From Sipunculus nudus (lineage: Eukaryota; Annelida; Sipuncula; Golfingiida; Sipunculidae), in contig CM049314.1 of NCBI GenBank assembly GCA_026874595.1, positions 34,887,229 to 34,951,228 of the forward strand: a DNA stretch of 64,000 nt, read 5' to 3'. The position numbers and the translations under genes were made by a program. Numbering within the stretch: the stretch's first letter is position 1; every line of letters starts with the position of its first letter. Below the pieces are notes generated by a model, which was not told the DNA's origin, searched no databases, and saw only the letters and a list, made by a program, of their open reading frames with translations. Shown here piece by piece: positions 10,629 to 22,330 of this stretch.

Positions 10629-10965
10629 TATGTCTCCCCTCCCATGGTTGGGAGACATACAGTGTTTGGTCTGTAGTTGTCATCAGTAGTATCTTCTTTG
10701 TCAATTCTTGTGAACGTGATAACTTTTGAACAACTCAGTTTTTTCATGAAATTTTAAAATTGAATTAATTCTAAAATTATTTTGGATGAAATTGAAAGTT
10801 GGTGACCTTAACATTCATCTTGAATATCAAATCAGCTAAAACTAAAAAAAAAATTGTGAAACTTGTAACTATTGAAGTATATTGCAAATTTTTTGTTCAA
10901 ATTTTTCTCAGAGTTGTTTCAAGCAAATTTCAGCATTTGTTCAAAAACTACATGGTGACCTTGAT
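10629..10965 (+). repeat. Dispersed GTCTCCC element, copy 1
   Basis: It starts with a perfect 10-bp inverted repeat, TATGTCTCCC (10629-10638) and GGGAGACATA (10650-10659), around an 11-bp loop. The following body includes TTCTTGTGAACGTGATAACTT and ATCTTGAATATCAAATCAGCT, matching the related segment at 22085-22330, and ends at the G run at 10966. Elements of this design are common in invertebrate genomes; the class is unknown. Confidence 0.6.
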
Positions 10966-10980
10966 GGGGGGGGGGGGGGG
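10966..10980. repeat. Poly-G run, 15 bp
   Basis: Uninterrupted run of 15 G directly after the GTCTCCC-type element. Confidence 0.95.
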
Positions 10981-11733
10981 ATTAATAAGAGATTTTTCTA
11001 TTCATAAAGTACTAGGAACCTTTATCAAAGATTCAGTGCATGATAGAAATAGCTGCAGCCACAGGTTGCAGACCGTTGCTGGGCTAAATACAGAATTCAC
11101 GTTCAACTAGTGCTACTTGTGTGACTGAGAAATACCCATTTGACTGTATATGGAAACACACCAGTGGTGCTAAGTGCCACTTTGGTGCTGGAATACAAAC
11201 CTGTTAAAGGGGACTTCGGACCTATTGTGTCTCCATTGATGTACCTGTATACATTATTCACTAAGATTGAGTAGTCATCTTCGATCTCACACGGTGTACG
11301 CAGCCAGGTAGATTTAAATATTAACCAAAGGTCTGCAGAAGTCTAGCAATTGCACGAGAAACCTGAATTCCCACTTCCCTGGCAACTTTGATGCCTATAG
11401 TGCAGCTTCATTAATGCATGTTCAAACTTCTTGAGGTTATGACTTTGACCTTTGATTTTGGATGGTCTTGTGTGAAATAAAAAAATGTTTCTATAGGGAT
11501 AAATTGTCAGTAGGAGCAATCTGTTTTGTGCTAATGTTTTCATGAGTGAAAATGGGCTAAAAATAGGTCATGACCTTGAACATTAGGTCAAAGTCAAAAA
11601 TAAATATCAAGTGTAAATCGTTCTCTTGCAAATATGGAGATTGTTCACAAGCAGACTTGAAGAAAAAGGAAAAGAAAAATATTTCTGGTTGACGGTGTTT
11701 ACCACTGGGGACCTAAGAAGCAAAGCCATCCTG

Positions 11734-11754
11734 CCCCCCCCCCCCCCTCCCCCC
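11734..11754. repeat. Poly-C run, 14 plus 6 bp
   Basis: Fourteen C, one T, then six C. Confidence 0.95.
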
Positions 11755-11759
11755 AAGAA

Positions 11760-13165
11760 AAGTCTGGACCCAAAGTTCTATTAAGAAATCAACTTCCTAC
11801 TGAGAGGAAGCTTAAAGAAGGTATCAGCATAGATGTTTCAAAAAACACCATTGTGTAAGGATGAATAAAATTGATTTGTTAAGTTTCGAGTCACTGAATT
11901 GAGACAGATTTGTACGGAAAAAAACCTCCAAAAGTTATGGAATTTGATATTAAAGTACATAAATATTCATTAAATTTCAGAAAATATTTTGTTCGGGTCT
12001 GAAATTTGTAAAATGAACATGAATTCTCAGTAATGACCACTTGAAAGTACATAAGTTTGCCTGCTAATTGGCATTTCAGAGGCTTCTTTCATGTGAGCTA
12101 TAAGTTTGTATGTCATGTCTGTCTTCTAGCAAATCAAAGTAATTAATTACCAGTTTGGACTACAAATTATGGATAAAACCCCCTGTTTCTTATTGTAGGT
12201 TCCCTGACATATCTCAAACTGGGTCACCATGAATTAATTTTATGACCTGTGCTCTCCTACACAGGTGAAACTAGTCAGATTTGTCGAGAATGCGCAATTT
12301 TTGAACACAACATATGTCATTTTGTAAATTACATTGCTCGTGTTGGAATTGGATGAAGTAATTTTTACAAAATTGCAAACTTCTAAACCTGGGAGGTGAT
12401 ATATGAATTAAATAATGTTTTATGAAGACTCTTCTGGGATTAAATAGTTAAGATAAGTAATTAGTCCTTTGCTTTTATTTTAATTATAAATATCCAATCA
12501 AATAAACACTATCTTGTGTTTGCTGCTATATTGAATCTGTGTTCAGCATGGAAAATTTTACAACTTGAGTTCATCTCAGGAAAATGTAAATAATTACTTT
12601 ATTAATTTCCATATATCTTAATTTAATGGTCAGTCTTGCTGCTAATAATCATCTTGGGGATATCTTAGAATTTTTGTCATGTATATGATGTAGCATATAA
12701 CATTCCTAAACAAATTACAAGTCACTGGCTACTCTTTTATACCAGAATGTATCAGTGTGCATGTAGTACATAGAATTGAGTCTTTGGACAGATGGAAAGG
12801 GCCAAGCTGCAGTGCCATCTATTTGTCTTATGGCAAACTACTTTTTCCAAAACATCTTTCAGATGAAATTGATCTTGGATGATAGACTGGTAAGGCTGTT
12901 TATTAAATATTTATAAAAGGAGATGCTTTAAGAGGGAGAGTGTATTGCAGGAAATATTGATTAATAGTCACACAGAATGTAAGTTCAGCTGTAATGAGGA
13001 AAAGCAAGTGTAGTTCTCAGTTACAACAACAGATGGCATTTGCTGAAAGGTTCCATCCCTCTTTTGGCTTAACATTAATCAAATACAATATTTTGAGGCT
13101 GACTTTGATATACAGATCTGAGGAAATTACATTGACAATAAGAATATGTTGGGAAAACTTCTAAT
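11760..13165. other. AT-rich unique sequence, no gene seen
   Basis: No repeat family or exon-like frame is recognised over this stretch. Confidence 0.45.
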
Positions 13166-13170
13166 TCTTA

Positions 13171-13505
13171 GGCCAAAATAAAAAAAGGTAGGTTCTCAGG
13201 CACCTTTTTTCATAAATCAATGCGGGCGGGCGCTTTTTTTATTTTAAATTTTTTTGTATGTTTCGATTAAAATGTCAAATGATAAGGGAAAAGCATGAAA
13301 ATAACAGTTTTATTTTGCTAAATAAGTTAAAGCACTACAAAACAAAGGAAATTGTATGGTTTTATCTTCTTGAAAGAAATGTCGGAGCGGCAGCAGCTCA
13401 AAATTGGAAAGTTTTCATTGAAAATCAAAATAAAAATTTTTGATGTGGGGGTTTAAAATTGATGCGGGCGGTGCCTGAGAACCATACCTTTAATTTTTTT
13501 TGGCC
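13171..13505 (+). mobile_element. PIF/Harbinger-type MITE, copy 1
   Basis: A 335-bp element runs from GGCCAAAATAAAAAAAGG to the inverse TTTTTTTGGCC, with subterminal inverted sequence GGTTCTCAGGCAC / GTGCCTGAGAACC. A 3-bp target duplication TTA lies at 13168-13170 and 13506-13508. A TTA/TAA target and GGC-starting termini are typical of the PIF/Harbinger superfamily. There is no transposase; the 61-codon frame inside is a composition artefact. Internal landmarks are CGGAGCGGCAGCAGCTC and two GATGCGGGCGG-like GC-rich motifs near the ends. Confidence 0.8.
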
Positions 13506-13693
13506 TTAAACATATTGATTTTACTGTTAACAATCTTTTTTTCTGAAAATGTGACACATGCAGGTACTTTCAAATAGGCGTGTGAATTGTGAGGGCCCTT
13601 AGATTACATTCAGTTATTGATTCTTAACTTCAAATTATTTCTCAATTCAATTCTTACTTAAGTAGTAAATTTTAGATAAAAAAAAATATATAA

Positions 13694-14027
13694 GGCCAAA
13701 AAAAATTAAAGGTATGGTTCTCAGGCACCGCCCGCATCAATTTTAAACCCCCGCATCAAAAATTTTTATTTTGATTTTCAATAAAACTTCCCAATTTTGA
13801 GCTGCTGCCGCTCCGACATTTCTTTCAAGAAGATAAAACCATACAATTTCCTTTGTTTTGTAGTACTTTTACTTATTTAGCAAAATAAAACTGTTATTTT
13901 CATGCTTTTCCCTTATCATTTGACATTTTAATCAAAACATACCAAAAAATTTAAAATAAAAAAAGCGCCCACCCGCATTGATTTCTGAAAAAGTGCCTGA
14001 GAACCATACCTTTATTTTATTTTGGCC
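13694..14027 (-). mobile_element. PIF/Harbinger-type MITE, copy 2, inverted to copy 1
   Basis: This 334-bp element is almost identical to the reverse complement of copy 1 through its whole length, with single-base differences only. The flanking 3-bp duplication TAA is at 13691-13693 and 14028-14030. It is separated from copy 1 by 188 bp. As a pair, a transcript across 13171-14027 could fold into a stem of over 300 bp. Confidence 0.82.
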
Positions 14028-14030
14028 TAA

Positions 14031-14640
14031 AAGGAGTTTTAGTGGATGTTCAATTTTGATGTCTGTAAATGCCAGTAAATGAATGAAAAAAAAAAATGTA
14101 GCTCTCCTTCTGTTTGTTGCCACCAATTATGTTTCTATGCAAGTGGAGTGGTCCACCAGCAAATGTTTGAAGTAGATTTAAGTCACATACATGTTAAAGA
14201 ACTTCATCACTACAAACTGCACTGTCCGAATTGAGAGCTCACAAGGGACTTCGGGATGGTACATGCAAAAATATAATAATCAACATGAATCAACTCTCAG
14301 GGTAATGATCAATTACAATTTAATGGAGGGTTTGCTATTTATTGAATCAATATTAAATGCATTGTTACACCCCTACTTTCAAATCAGTATTTGTTTATCA
14401 CCTCCACCTTATCCATGAACAATATACAACTATTGAGTACAGTTCATTCAGAGAATTTGTGTGGAATCACTTGGACAAATTTTATACTAAGGACAGTAGA
14501 CTACTTAGGGAAAATGATTCCTCTCATATCGAAAACAAAATCCCAGTGACAGTATGGTGCTTGAATTGTGCAATGTATATATTTAACAGATGCATAATTA
14601 TAAAAATCTTCATTATTTTTGTGTTTAAATTTTATTTTAA
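14031..14640. other. AT-rich unique sequence, no gene seen
   Basis: Two overlapping short open frames (14191-14644) show no domain and no convincing splice sites. Confidence 0.4.
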
Positions 14641-14644
14641 ATAA

Positions 14645-14835
14645 TGAAATGTTTCACAGTTTCTGAAATCAGTCTTTTTCCTTTGAACCCTTTGGAATGT
14701 TTCATAGATTCTGAAGTCAATCTTTAACATTTGAACAATGTGAAATGTTTCAGAGTTTTTGAAGTCAGTCTCTCACCTGTAAACCCTTTGAAATGTTTCA
14801 CAGTGTCTGAAGCGAGTCATTTATCAATGAACCCC
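14645..14835 (+). repeat. 48-bp tandem repeat, 4 copies
   Basis: GAAATGTTTCACAGTxTCTGA followed by AGTCAGTCT starts at 14645, 14694, 14742 and 14790, with periods of 49, 48 and 48 bp and moderate divergence. Confidence 0.85.
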
Positions 14836-15204
14836 ATTTAAAGAAATCTGAGATTTGATTTGTCAGTAGAATTACAAGAAAAACCCTACTCTTCTGGAGT
14901 CTTATAGTATCTTGATAAGATACTGGTCCCTCTTACTTATTTTTATTATCTTTTTCTGAGACATTACTACTAGGACATAATGAAGTAGTGTTGTGCTGGT
15001 TAATTGATTATATTGATGATTGTCCATTTTTCTATAATATATTTCTATATTTGGGAAAATTGTCTGGACTCTATCAGAAACATCAGGAAGGTGGGACGCT
15101 AAGTAATGACAACCGGAGCAACATCACTTGATGAGTATATGATTACAGGTCTCAGTACCTTAACAGCATGATTCATGGAGTCCCTACATGATTAATTATG
15201 ATTT

Positions 15205-15260
15205 TTACTCAGAGGCAGATACAGATTCTTGGAAAACAGGGGGGGGGGGGCTCAACACCC
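15205..15260. repeat. GAGGCAGATxCAG remnant ending in poly-G
   Basis: AGAGGCAGATACAGATTCTT precedes a 12-bp G run at 15239-15250. This resembles the ends of short dispersed elements in which a GGCGGATCCAG-like motif leads into poly-G. The body is not identifiable. Confidence 0.4.
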
Positions 15261-17880
15261 AGGGCCAGGTGAGCAAGAATTCCAGTAGGCTTTCCACATA
15301 ACTCTCGCATGCAAAAACATAGGGAAGAAAATGACACAAAGACACAAAGTTCAGCGTTGTTTTTTCAGTATTAAGTATTCTATTTTCCCAATTTTTTTGG
15401 GCGGTAAAGTGGGGCACATCCTCCTGTAACCCCTCTTAATTAATCCCTATTATTGTAATCTAGCTGCTGGTGTGTATCAGTAGAAGGCAGCGGGATTATG
15501 AAATGCAAAAGAGTATACTTGTCAGTGCTGTCAGGTTGATGATATCCTTCAAATATTCAAAAGTAATAACTAGAGCAGGTTCATGAAACAAGTGAATAAA
15601 AATTTTGTCTTGTGTTGTCCAAAATGTTTAGAAAATTGATGCATAACATTACTGCATGGAAATCCATGACTTCATTTCTGATCTAAGGTCCACAGTTTTG
15701 ACTCCAGCAGGGCCTTACATCAAAATGGAGAAATTTCAGGCATTCATTCCATAGTGTTAATGACCGGTTGGGATTTTTGGATATAAAACCTGGCAAGGGA
15801 TCATCTGCCATAAATCATACCAGCCATCTGTGACATCAGTTATATCTATATCTTTGTATATTGAAAGTGGGCAGTGTCAGAACAACAGTTGTTATGATCA
15901 ACCTGAAGATCCAGGACATTCCTTTTTAAATTTTCAACAATACACTGCTGACAGGTGGGAGATGCTGGGACACATGTTGGACCAATCACAAGAAGACTAA
16001 ACTTAAAGAGCGAGTGTGTTGCACTTGCGACACAAATATAACATAATGTCCTGCACTCAAGACACATGAAGGGTACATGTGGACATTATATCTACCTGTC
16101 CTGATGGTATGAAAATTGTAAACCGACCAAGTAATGCATTGTCTAAAATGCCTGTTTTGTCCTACATGGCTTGTTGTTGTTTTCCCAAGCACAATACTAT
16201 TATGGTTTGAAAATGACAAAATAGCCGTTCAAAACGGCGAAGTTTATGGTAAATGCCAATAATCCTGTCATACACCGGTTTCCGGTTTTAGCATACAAGT
16301 TGCAAAGTCACAGCAAATATGTCAGATACATTGTTTTCTAGCAGAGTTGTATAGAATAAGACAGCTTTGTTAGGTATGTTTAATTCTCACTACAAGAGGA
16401 GAATGATCTTTTAAAAAGAAACACAGAATTAAAAAATCTAATTTTAAAAGGTCACACCAATCTATCATTTGAAGTAAAACAAAAAAGTTATTTTCTGTGC
16501 TTCAAGCGTTTATCAGTCATACACACAGATTTCACTAGACAAATCAAGGTAATGTAATACATAAAATATGGAGGTACATTGACATTGACATCATACATTA
16601 TTCATCATGAAATTTATTATATATAGTTTATTATACATAATTGTCACAGACAAATGGCTACAATTTCAGAATAATTGTCGCATGTCTTTGATGTCATGCA
16701 CACCAATGGTAGGGAATGATAGAAAATTGTCGATGTAATGAAGCTGATTTAGCTTTGATATGCTGTTCATTCAGCTGAATGTTATCAACTGTAGTGTCAA
16801 ATCTAAGGAGACCATAGCATAATCTGTCGAATAAAAAAAAAATAATCAAAAGCCTCACACTGTGGTAGTCTAACCGTACAGGTCACACTTGACTTGGTGC
16901 AGTTAGGAAAATAAATTTATAACTCTATAAAAATGGCATATTTTAAAAACAATTTAGTATACTTTGTTGTTGTAAAGGTATTTATTAATTTAGCCTTCAG
17001 ATAAGTGTGATGCCTATTTGATAGAATATAACCATAAATCATTGGGCATTCATGAGGAAAAGTCAAATTAAACTGTTACTCATGTTACTGCAAAAGGAAA
17101 TCTACACTTTATAAGTTATGAAAAAAATGCCTTTCCTCAGTCAGGTTGAAGCATTTTACGAACCTTTTAGAAATCATGACTCGAGGTAATTCCGGAAAAG
17201 ACCAGAGATTACAAGACCAAGAACAGCCTCCAGACCAATTTAACAGGTTTTGGCCTGAGGAAGCAGTCTGGAGACATACATTCTGGCTGAGTGATGACTT
17301 TTAGTTCAGCAACGTTTATTCTGTCTGAACGGATTAGGAGCCATTCATATGTATATTTGGTACATCATAACATTATGTTGATGGCGCTGACACATCACGG
17401 CAAGACAGTCCATGTCTCATGTTAGGTCTGTGTGACCTGACAGCTCAATCTACATGCTTCTTGAGGGTGGCTCCACAAATTATCCGGGATGGAGAAATAC
17501 TCTAAAGAAATGAAATGGTACCAGAGATCCACTTCCGATGCTGTTTCTGGTCTGTTTCCTGTTATTGCTACACGTGCCTGACCTCTTTGCTTTCTGACTT
17601 ATAATTTCCTTTCTCTTGCTTGCTTTTTGAAGGTCTGAAATACCACATTTCTAATAAGCTGGAAAACCTGTCTATCAAGACTTCTCATGAGCAAACCAAA
17701 ATAATTCACTTTGGTTTATAATCAATCTGTCTATATAAAACCAATTTTAGCATGTCCCACAGATGGTCTTATTTCACAGATTTGATTTTACTTTTATAAA
17801 TATCTTTCATGTAACAAAAATTAAAATCATAATCAAATTAAATCTTGAATTTAATTTTAAATTTAAAATTTTAATTGAAA
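15261..17880. other. Unique sequence, no gene seen; non-repetitive block near 17150-17530
   Basis: No repeat family is seen apart from small palindromes such as GCCGTTCAAAACGGC at 16224-16238. The part at about 17150-17530 has more balanced base composition and no tandem structure. It is a candidate regulatory block only by that appearance. Confidence 0.35.
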
Positions 17881-17885
17881 GCGAG

Positions 17886-18350
17886 TGATTATTTTTGTGA
17901 GATGGTTGAGTTTTAGTGAGATGACTGTCTTAGTGAAGTGGTTGTGTAAGTGAGGTGCTTGTGTCAGTAAGGTTTTTTTTCAGTAACATGGTGTGTTAGT
18001 GAGATGGTTGTGTTAGTGTTTGTGAGATGGTTTTAGGTGGTTCTGTCGGTGAGGTGGTTAAGTGTCAACAATGTGTACCAAGGTTTTGGCTTTAGTGAAA
18101 ATGAGGTGGTTTTGTCAGTTAGGTGACCATATTACTGAGGTAGTTTTGTAATTGGTGTAGTTATGTGAGTGAGGTGGTGCATTTAGTAGTTTTGTCTTTT
18201 GGATGGTTGAAGGAATGAGATGGGTGTGTCAGTTAGGTTATTTTGTAAGAGATTTGGTTTTGTCAGTTGGGAGGTTTAAGTACCAATAATGCGGTAGTGT
18301 CAGAAGGATGATTTTGTCAGCGAGGTGGTTTTGTCAGTTTGGTGGTTGTA
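17886..18350 (+). repeat. GT-rich minisatellite, about 17-22 bp units
   Basis: Irregular units built on GTGAGGTGGTTxTGTCAGT recur about 20 times across 465 bp with strong length variation and sequence decay. Confidence 0.85.
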
Positions 18351-19262
18351 CAAGTGATCTGTCATCTTCAGAACTATAACCGTATTAATTTTATGCAGTG
18401 CCTTCTCTTTGAGCTTGAATATGTGAAGTTCCTGGTGGGAAAGTTCATTTAAGTTTAAATTGAAATAAAGATTAGAACCCGTAATAAAAGTCCTAGAAAG
18501 CAGGCCATTGGAAAGGTCTAGCTTAAGTAGTGTTGTTCTAATAGCAAACAGAGAAGTAAGAATAGACCAAAGAGCTACAAAACCATGAATGTTTTGTTTA
18601 ATTTTGCAGAGACTGACAGATTTAACCAACAGTGACAGGGGTCATGTTAGTACAAACCTTTTTGAAGAGACAGTTCACTGCCATATAATTCATGGCAATT
18701 AGCTTGTATAGCTATGTGAAAACAAATTGTCTTTATACTTGATCTCAAATTAACAAAATCTGCACGATCTATTGGGTCCTACACCCTTTGAAATTCTAGT
18801 TCCCTGTGACATCACAGAGCACAACAAACGAGGCTCATCGAATCTGATGAGCTCAGATCAAGACCATTTACTTGATTAATTTGGGGCAGTAACTTCAAAA
18901 GCAATGTTAATTTACCATAGCGATGAACATGGTATCACCCAAACGGTCTCTTCCTGTTACAAAGACCAGCAGTAATAATACTTGGGTTTATTTGGTTTGT
19001 TTGGACCAGATAAACTGGTCATTTCATTAAGATGGGTGGGTGTGTTATAAATTATGTAATGCAAAATGATTGGCCGTGATGACGTGGGTGTGGCAACTAC
19101 CCACAGAAAATAAAAAGATAACTAATTGAGCTACTTGTTCTACAAGTGATTATTACATTTATAAAGAATCCTAAACTCTCAGAAATATGTCAAAACAAAT
19201 CTGTTTTGATAATTCATTCCCTCTGCATATAAATGTAAAACTGGATTGGGTACCTCATACAG
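18351..19262. other. Unique sequence, no gene seen
   Basis: The minus-strand open frame at 18300-18629 overlaps the end of the GT-rich minisatellite. It has no recognisable domain, and I leave it unannotated as a gene. Confidence 0.4.
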
Positions 19263-19432
19263 TACGTGACACCTGTGTGGTTTGACCACCCATGGGACTG
19301 GCCAAAAGTGGTCTTTGACTTAATTTATAGGTGGTCTTATAAGACAGGTCGGTTCTCACCAATCAATTTGTGTGGTCTTGATAGACAGGTTATCTTATAA
19401 GTTAAGTGGTCTTTCAGACAGGTTCAGCTTTT
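19263..19432 (+). repeat. Dispersed GTGGTCTTATAAGACAGG repeat, copy 2
   Basis: This is the same element as 5878-6045 and in the same orientation: GACCACCCATGGGACTGG, GTGGTCTTATAAGACAGG, GGTCTTGATAGACAGGTT and GTGGTCTTTCAGACAGGTTC in order. Confidence 0.75.
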
Positions 19433-19904
19433 TGTGTATTGTGCTTATTCATTGCAATGCAAAAATGTTTGATGTGAGAGAGGTTATTACAGTCATGTTA
19501 CTCAGGATTTCATGACCTGGGAGTTTAATTTATTAATATATGCTTCCTACAAAATATGTGGATGAAATACTTCTCCATATTAAATATTTTTATCGTGCAA
19601 TGCATCCTTTAAAATCAGTATTTGGTATTGTTGGCATGAGTAATATTATGGACTTTCTTTGAAATTTATTAAACACATGGTTTTTCAAGAATTTAATAAT
19701 GACTCATTGGATTATCCAATTTTTAATCTCCCCTGCATCCCTTGTGAATTTCCTAGTGTACTGGGGACTCTTGTTTTCTTGCCCAGAAAACATGTATATT
19801 TATATATGTTTTTGTTACCATGGAATCTGAGAGAAAATCAATAGGATATTTCTTGCTACCAAATTGCCTATACCATTGGTTTATTCCGTGTGTTTATACC
19901 ACAG

Positions 19905-19952
19905 ACAAGTAGCCGAATAAGGCAGAATAACCGACGTAACCTTCACGGCACT
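19905..19952 (+). other. Weak candidate micro-exon
   Basis: ACCACAG before 19905 and GTAACC at 19953 bound a 48-bp open segment (TSSRIRQNNRRNLHGT). It is unusually CpG-rich for the window and has basic composition. Both splice sites are weak. It could equally be unique noncoding sequence. Confidence 0.15.
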
Positions 19953-20268
19953 GTAACCTTTTGGATATTTTTGTCCCTGCGAGGAATCGATGGAGCCTCT
20001 ATTCATTGTCCCTAAAAAATTTAAATTGATGTAATCAGTGTTCCTTTATATCATCCTGATGACATTTGTTTTTTTTTTTTAATTTTATTTTTTATATATT
20101 TAATTGGTCACTGCATGTTTTATTATTATTGTATGAGTGATATTATGATGTATGGAATGAACAGTAATTAATTGATGAGAGTGAATAGCATTATGATATA
20201 TATTTTCTCATATTTTCCTAATCTGCTCTTATTATACACAAGCATATTACTCTTTCTTACTTTAGGAC

Positions 20269-20283
20269 AGGTCACCGTGACCT
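20269..20283. promoter_or_regulatory. Perfect ERE-type palindrome (IR3)
   Basis: AGGTCACCGTGACCT is an exact inverted repeat of the nuclear-receptor half-site AGGTCA with 3-bp spacing, the consensus oestrogen response element layout. A match at all 12 fixed positions is not expected by chance in 64 kb of AT-rich DNA. It lies in a non-repetitive stretch. Molluscs do have oestrogen-receptor-like and oestrogen-related receptors. Whether anything binds here is unknown. Confidence 0.5.
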
Positions 20284-20529
20284 TGGCTGGGTTTGTCCAG
20301 AAGGGAAATTTCCATCTGCCATGTTTCTGTTTAAACATAAAGGTTAAAGGTTTTAGTCCGTTGATGTCAGTCTCATCCAACTTCATACTCTGCCTAATCC
20401 TGTTTTTTTGGGGCCTGTTCATTCTTGTAGCTTTTCCCAGCTCCCTGTGGAGCATATAGCCCAATTCAAGCAGCCATAGTAGGCACTTGAAAGTTATTCA
20501 TTCTACATTTTTATCCACTCTTGACTAGT

Positions 20530-20682
20530 ACTCCTGGGTTGAGAGAGCACACCCTTGTGGTTAAGACCATTGCTAGGAGTCTTAGTGCAGATGGCAGTCA
20601 GAATGGGACACGAATCCCATGACCTTGCAGTTACAAGTCCAGCGCCCTAACCATTACACCACCATATGCTCCATGTTGTGCT
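20530..20682 (-). mobile_element. tRNA-headed SINE, minus orientation
   Basis: Read on the minus strand, the segment starts with GGTGGTGTAATGGTTAGGGC (box A region), continues CTGGACTTGTAACTGCAAGG (anticodon-arm-like, TGT as in tRNA-Thr), then GGGATTCGTGTCCC (box B region). The T-stem and acceptor stem do not complete a good tRNA, and extra sequence follows the head. This points to a tRNA-Thr-like SINE or tRNA pseudogene. Confidence 0.55.
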
Positions 20683-20689
20683 GCGAGAG

Positions 20690-22080
20690 ACTTTTTGCAA
20701 AATTTTCTAAACAATGTCTGATTCCACAGCATTTATGGGAAAGGTTTTCATCAGAATATACTTTGCTTGGTTCAAATCCAGCACTTCAGGACCAATACTG
20801 GGCATTTCTGAAGAGATGCATGATAACAGTTGAGAGCCACCACCACAGTTAATAAAAAAAATGCTTCGACTTTATAATTTATTGATTTTATTTTGTTTAT
20901 TTGGGCTTTAAACTTCTACACAGAATTTTGAAATTCATTTGATATGCAAATTTATGCAAACTTTTATTTTTCAAATTACAAAAAAATGGGTCTTCCTTTA
21001 ATTTTTTAATTAATTTTGATTTGGATGATAGGAGCTAGGTGTTGTCTTCAAAATTCTACTTAGCATCCTACATTTGCTTGCTGTTTAAAAACAGTACCCA
21101 TCCAGTTCCCCTTGACAACTTGTGGTAGACCTTGGTTCAAGGTCTTAGCTTTTAGCAGAGCCTGAAATTGACATAAATCCAGAATATTTCAGGCATTAAT
21201 TTAGCCATAACCATTACGTCACCAGGCTGCATATGACATTCACTATTGAACCCCTTATTTAATACACAGTAATCACAAGTGATTATTAAATTACCAGCTT
21301 AAGCTGATGTGTTTTTCCCTCTATTACTTAATTACAGGACTGGTAATACAGTTGGATGTTTTGCATAATTTTTTTCATGTCTGTTATTTGTGTTCTTATA
21401 TAATATTTTGGTGTGATATTAGTCCATTCCATTAGCAGTAGAACCTATTAACATCTAATTGGAAGTTCTGATAAAACACACTGAACAAGTTGATATCAGT
21501 TATGTCTGATAAGCACAAGAATATGTAAAAAAAAGACTATGGTAGACCTGCTTAGATTAGAAAGGAAGACTCACTTGACAGAATAGGACAATTAAGAAAG
21601 AGATATGGTCTGTTCATCAGTGGGACTTGGGGAAGTAGCTAGGACATAGAATGATTGAGTTGATCAGGATATAGGAATCTAATAAATATCTTGGTAGGCC
21701 ATCTCATGCAACCCATTAGGCCAGTGTTTATGTTCACTGTTGTTATCAGTGGCAAGACAAGGATTGGTCCCCTGTATTTTGCAAAAAAGAAGGAGGAAAG
21801 TGAATGGGGGCTGGGGGCTTGCTTTCTTGCCAAATTAGGAGATTAAACTTTTTGCATGATAAATACAAGGTTACAGGAAAGCTGTTATTAAATCCTAAAA
21901 CTGCATTGAAACATCCTCATTAAAGTTTGCTATATATTATAATGCAGTAGAATTGTTTATTTTCACATCATTTTTCAGACATTTTCATTGTCATGGATAC
22001 AGGAGGGGGACACACACACACACCAATCTTACTACCTATTTATATTCTGCTTTCCTGGCAGAATATAAAGAACTGCTATT
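20690..22080. other. Unique sequence, no gene seen
   Basis: AT-rich, with no recognised family. The 20619-20852 open frame overlaps the SINE head and is not a gene candidate. Confidence 0.4.
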
Positions 22081-22084
22081 AAGT

Positions 22085-22330
22085 TCTTGGAGGAGTTTAA
22101 AAACTGATGACCTTGACCTGGATCTTCAAGGTCAAATTAGCGGAATTATTTCTGATTGTTTCTCTGATTTCTTGTGAATGTGGTAACTTTTGAAGCATCG
22201 CTTATCTTTCTTCAAATTAGACACACAAGTGGTGTGTCACACAAGTGGTTTTAACCATTTCCTTCATCTTCAAGGTCAAATAAGCTGAAATAAAAATATA
22301 TTTTTCACACTCTAACTTTTTAACCACTCA
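22085..22330 (+). repeat. Dispersed GTCTCCC element, degraded copy 2
   Basis: TTCTTGTGAATGTGGTAACTT, CCTTCATCTTCAAGGTCAAA and nearby phrases match the body of the element at 10629-10965. The 5-prime GTCTCCC hairpin is missing. Confidence 0.45.
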
